64,000 nucleotides of DNA, taken from assembly GCA_910588535.1 (NCBI GenBank), contig CAJUOO010000001.1, positions 1-64,000 on the forward strand. The letters run 5' to 3'. The notes below the pieces were generated by a model that saw only the letters and a program-made list of their open reading frames with translations, was not told where the DNA came from and did not search any database. The position numbers were made by a program, and so were the translations under genes. This document shows, in pieces, positions 62,557-64,000 of the stretch. The DNA is from an uncultured Lachnospiraceae bacterium. GTDB lineage: Bacteria; Bacillota; Clostridia; Lachnospirales; Lachnospiraceae. Every line of letters starts with the position of its first letter. Position 1 is the stretch's first letter.

Positions 62557-64000
62557 ATGAAGCCAGAGATAAGAATTGAGCATGTGGGGGATATGCAGAT
62601 TGAGTTAGCATGGGATGCAGTTGAGGATGCACAATCCTATCATGTATACTGGTCGGACAGAAAGACAGAGAATATGACGTATAAATGTGTGGCGGAGACC
62701 AAGGAAAATCGGTGGATCTTTAAGCGCAGCACGCATATTCCCCACTATTTTAAGGTAGCTGCAGTGATTGGCAGGGAGGAGGCAGAGTGCAGTGATATCA
62801 TCGCTTCTCCAATAAAAAGAAAGCTTCAGCCACAGAGGGAAAAGCTGGGCAGAGGATTGATTGCAGTGAGAACAAAGACAGGCATATTCCTAAGCTGGAG
62901 GCTTCTTGCGGAGGAGACAGATGGGTATAATCAGACAGGTGTGACAGGTGCAGATTTTAAGATCTATAGAAATGGAAGCTGCATTGCCACCGTGAGTTCC
63001 AGCACAAATTATCTGGATACAGAAGGAACACAGACGGACAGCTATCAAGTAGCCGCTGTGCATAATGGCAGAGAAGAGACTGCCTGTGGTTGCGTGAGTG
63101 TGTGGAGGAGCGGGGAGAATTATATAGATATTCCTCTTCAGATTCCGGCGCCGGGCGTCACGCCAGCAAGAGATACTTATACTTATAATGCAAATGATAT
63201 GAGTGTCGCTGATGTTGACGGTGACGGAGAATATGAGTATATTCTAAAATGGGACCCTACAAATTCTCGTGATGTATCTCAGAAGGGTTATACAGGAAAA
63301 TGCTACATCGATTGTTATAAGCTGGATGGAAGGCTTTTGTGGCGTCTGGATATGGGGGTTAATATCCGTGCAGGCGCACATTATACACAGTTTATGGTCT
63401 ATGACTTTGACGGTGATGGCAAGGCGGAGATGGCTGTAAAGACAGCGCCCGGAACATGTATGACGACCTATTTGCCTAATGGAAGGGTCAAGGAGCGTTT
63501 TTATATTACATTGCCGAAAGAGGACATAGAGAGTGGGGTATCGCATGAGGATAACTATGTCTGCTCCAGCGAGGATTATTATAATTATCTAGCAGATCGC
63601 TTTAAGAACTGGCATGAAGAGCCGGAAGTTAAGGAGGGGCATTGGCCTGCCACGCTGGAAGAGTGCTTTGGCATTGAGAAAAAATATGAGTATCCGCTGA
63701 GCGAGCGTGCTGCTCGAGAACTTGCTGACTATTTTATAAACGAATATGCTCCATCCAGAAGCCCGAAAAATGAGCTCGATAAATTCGAAGGCTTTATATT
63801 CAATGGACCAGAGTATCTCACTATGTTTGCTGGAAATGGGCAGGAGCTTGACACCATTCCATTTAAGTATGGCAGGGTGGATGATGGGCTTATGTGGGGC
63901 GATTACGCGATGAAGCGGATAGAGCCTTGCAACCGCGTGGATCGATTTCTCTCTGGTGTAGCCTATCTGGACGGAGAGCGCCCGTACTTAATTGTATGTC
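62557..64000 (+). CDS. PL11 rhamnogalacturonan lyase (YesW/YesX-like), cut by window end
   Basis: 481 codons are visible with no stop. An N-terminal fibronectin-III-like domain (about 1-85) and a second beta domain (about 95-200) precede the PL11 eight-bladed propeller. Its blades show NANDMSVADVDGDGEYEY, LKWDPTNSRDVSQKGYTG, NIRAGAHYTQFMVYDFDGDG (a calcium-binding DxDGDG motif) and RVDRFLSGVAYLDGERP. PL11 enzymes cleave the RG-I backbone by beta-elimination. There is no signal peptide, so it is probably the intracellular YesX-like exo type, though endo activity cannot be excluded. AAAGGAGG precedes the ATG at 62557. Confidence 0.9.
   Translation, partial: MKPEIRIEHVGDMQIELAWDAVEDAQSYHVYWSDRKTENMTYKCVAETKENRWIFKRSTHIPHYFKVAAVIGREEAECSDIIASPIKRKLQPQREKLGRGLIAVRTKTGIFLSWRLLAEETDGYNQTGVTGADFKIYRNGSCIATVSSSTNYLDTEGTQTDSYQVAAVHNGREETACGCVSVWRSGENYIDIPLQIPAPGVTPARDTYTYNANDMSVADVDGDGEYEYILKWDPTNSRDVSQKGYTGKCYIDCYKLDGRLLWRLDMGVNIRAGAHYTQFMVYDFDGDGKAEMAVKTAPGTCMTTYLPNGRVKERFYITLPKEDIESGVSHEDNYVCSSEDYYNYLADRFKNWHEEPEVKEGHWPATLEECFGIEKKYEYPLSERAARELADYFINEYAPSRSPKNELDKFEGFIFNGPEYLTMFAGNGQELDTIPFKYGRVDDGLMWGDYAMKRIEPCNRVDRFLSGVAYLDGERPYLIVC

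Overview
The window looks like a chromosomal segment of a low-to-mid GC, spore-forming Clostridia of the Lachnospiraceae type. The support is a BofA-type sporulation protein, a Gram-positive Tad pilus operon with DUF5702, DUF6382 and Flp1-like parts, an ECF sigma/zinc-finger anti-sigma pair, choline-binding-type wall repeats and LplB/YtcP-type sugar transporters. The genus cannot be named from the sequence alone. I saw no tRNA, rRNA, CRISPR array, transposase or prophage gene.

Layout. 1-1560: a DUF2508 gene and a divergent bofA gene lie between copies of a non-coding palindromic element. 1646-12893: a one-strand Tad/Flp pilus operon with its own promoter. It runs prepilin peptidase, TadZ, TadA, TadB, TadC, Flp1-like pilin, DUF5702 protein, TadE-like protein, second prepilin peptidase, TadE-like pseudopilin, DUF6382 protein and a rhomboid protease. 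12941-16712: housekeeping and signalling genes (flavodoxin/SCP2 protein, sensorless histidine kinase, HIT hydrolase, murG, TSCPD protein). 16941-24088: an ECF sigma factor, its anti-sigma factor and a very large secreted pectate lyase whose signal peptide is out of frame because of a G10 tract. 24273-34012: mtnN, a membrane protein of unknown function, pgi, mgtE, then araD, a sugar kinase, fructose-6-phosphate aldolase/transaldolase and transketolase.

34163-64000 is a large rhamnogalacturonan-I (RG-I) utilisation region resembling the Bacillus subtilis yes/yet/lpl genes. It carries two complete paralogous sets of AraC-type membrane sensor-regulator, two permeases and a solute-binding lipoprotein, one on each strand. 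With them are a CE12 acetylesterase, a sulfatase, a GH106-like enzyme, a GH95-like enzyme, a PL26-like exo-lyase, a DUF2264 protein, a GH88/GH105 unsaturated uronyl hydrolase, a DUF1961 (YesU-like) protein and a PL11 lyase cut by the window end. None of the enzymes of the 50656-64000 operon has a signal peptide. The implied route is that the wall-attached pectate lyase opens the polymer outside, lipoproteins and permeases import oligosaccharides, and the cytoplasmic enzymes dismantle them. Arabinose and other pentose units would enter the AraD/kinase/transketolase pathway.

The most unusual signal is a non-coding repeat family: one complete copy at 794-1560, one at 41056-41709 and the end of a third at 1-110. 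Each complete copy has two inverted arms. Each arm folds into its own long hairpin, and a conserved core lies between the arms. Base pairs change together between copies, and one hairpin (41520-41659) has an entirely different outer stem that is still self-complementary. This is strong evidence that the folded structure is what is maintained. The second striking feature is the G10 frameshift in the pectate lyase, a candidate phase-variation switch.
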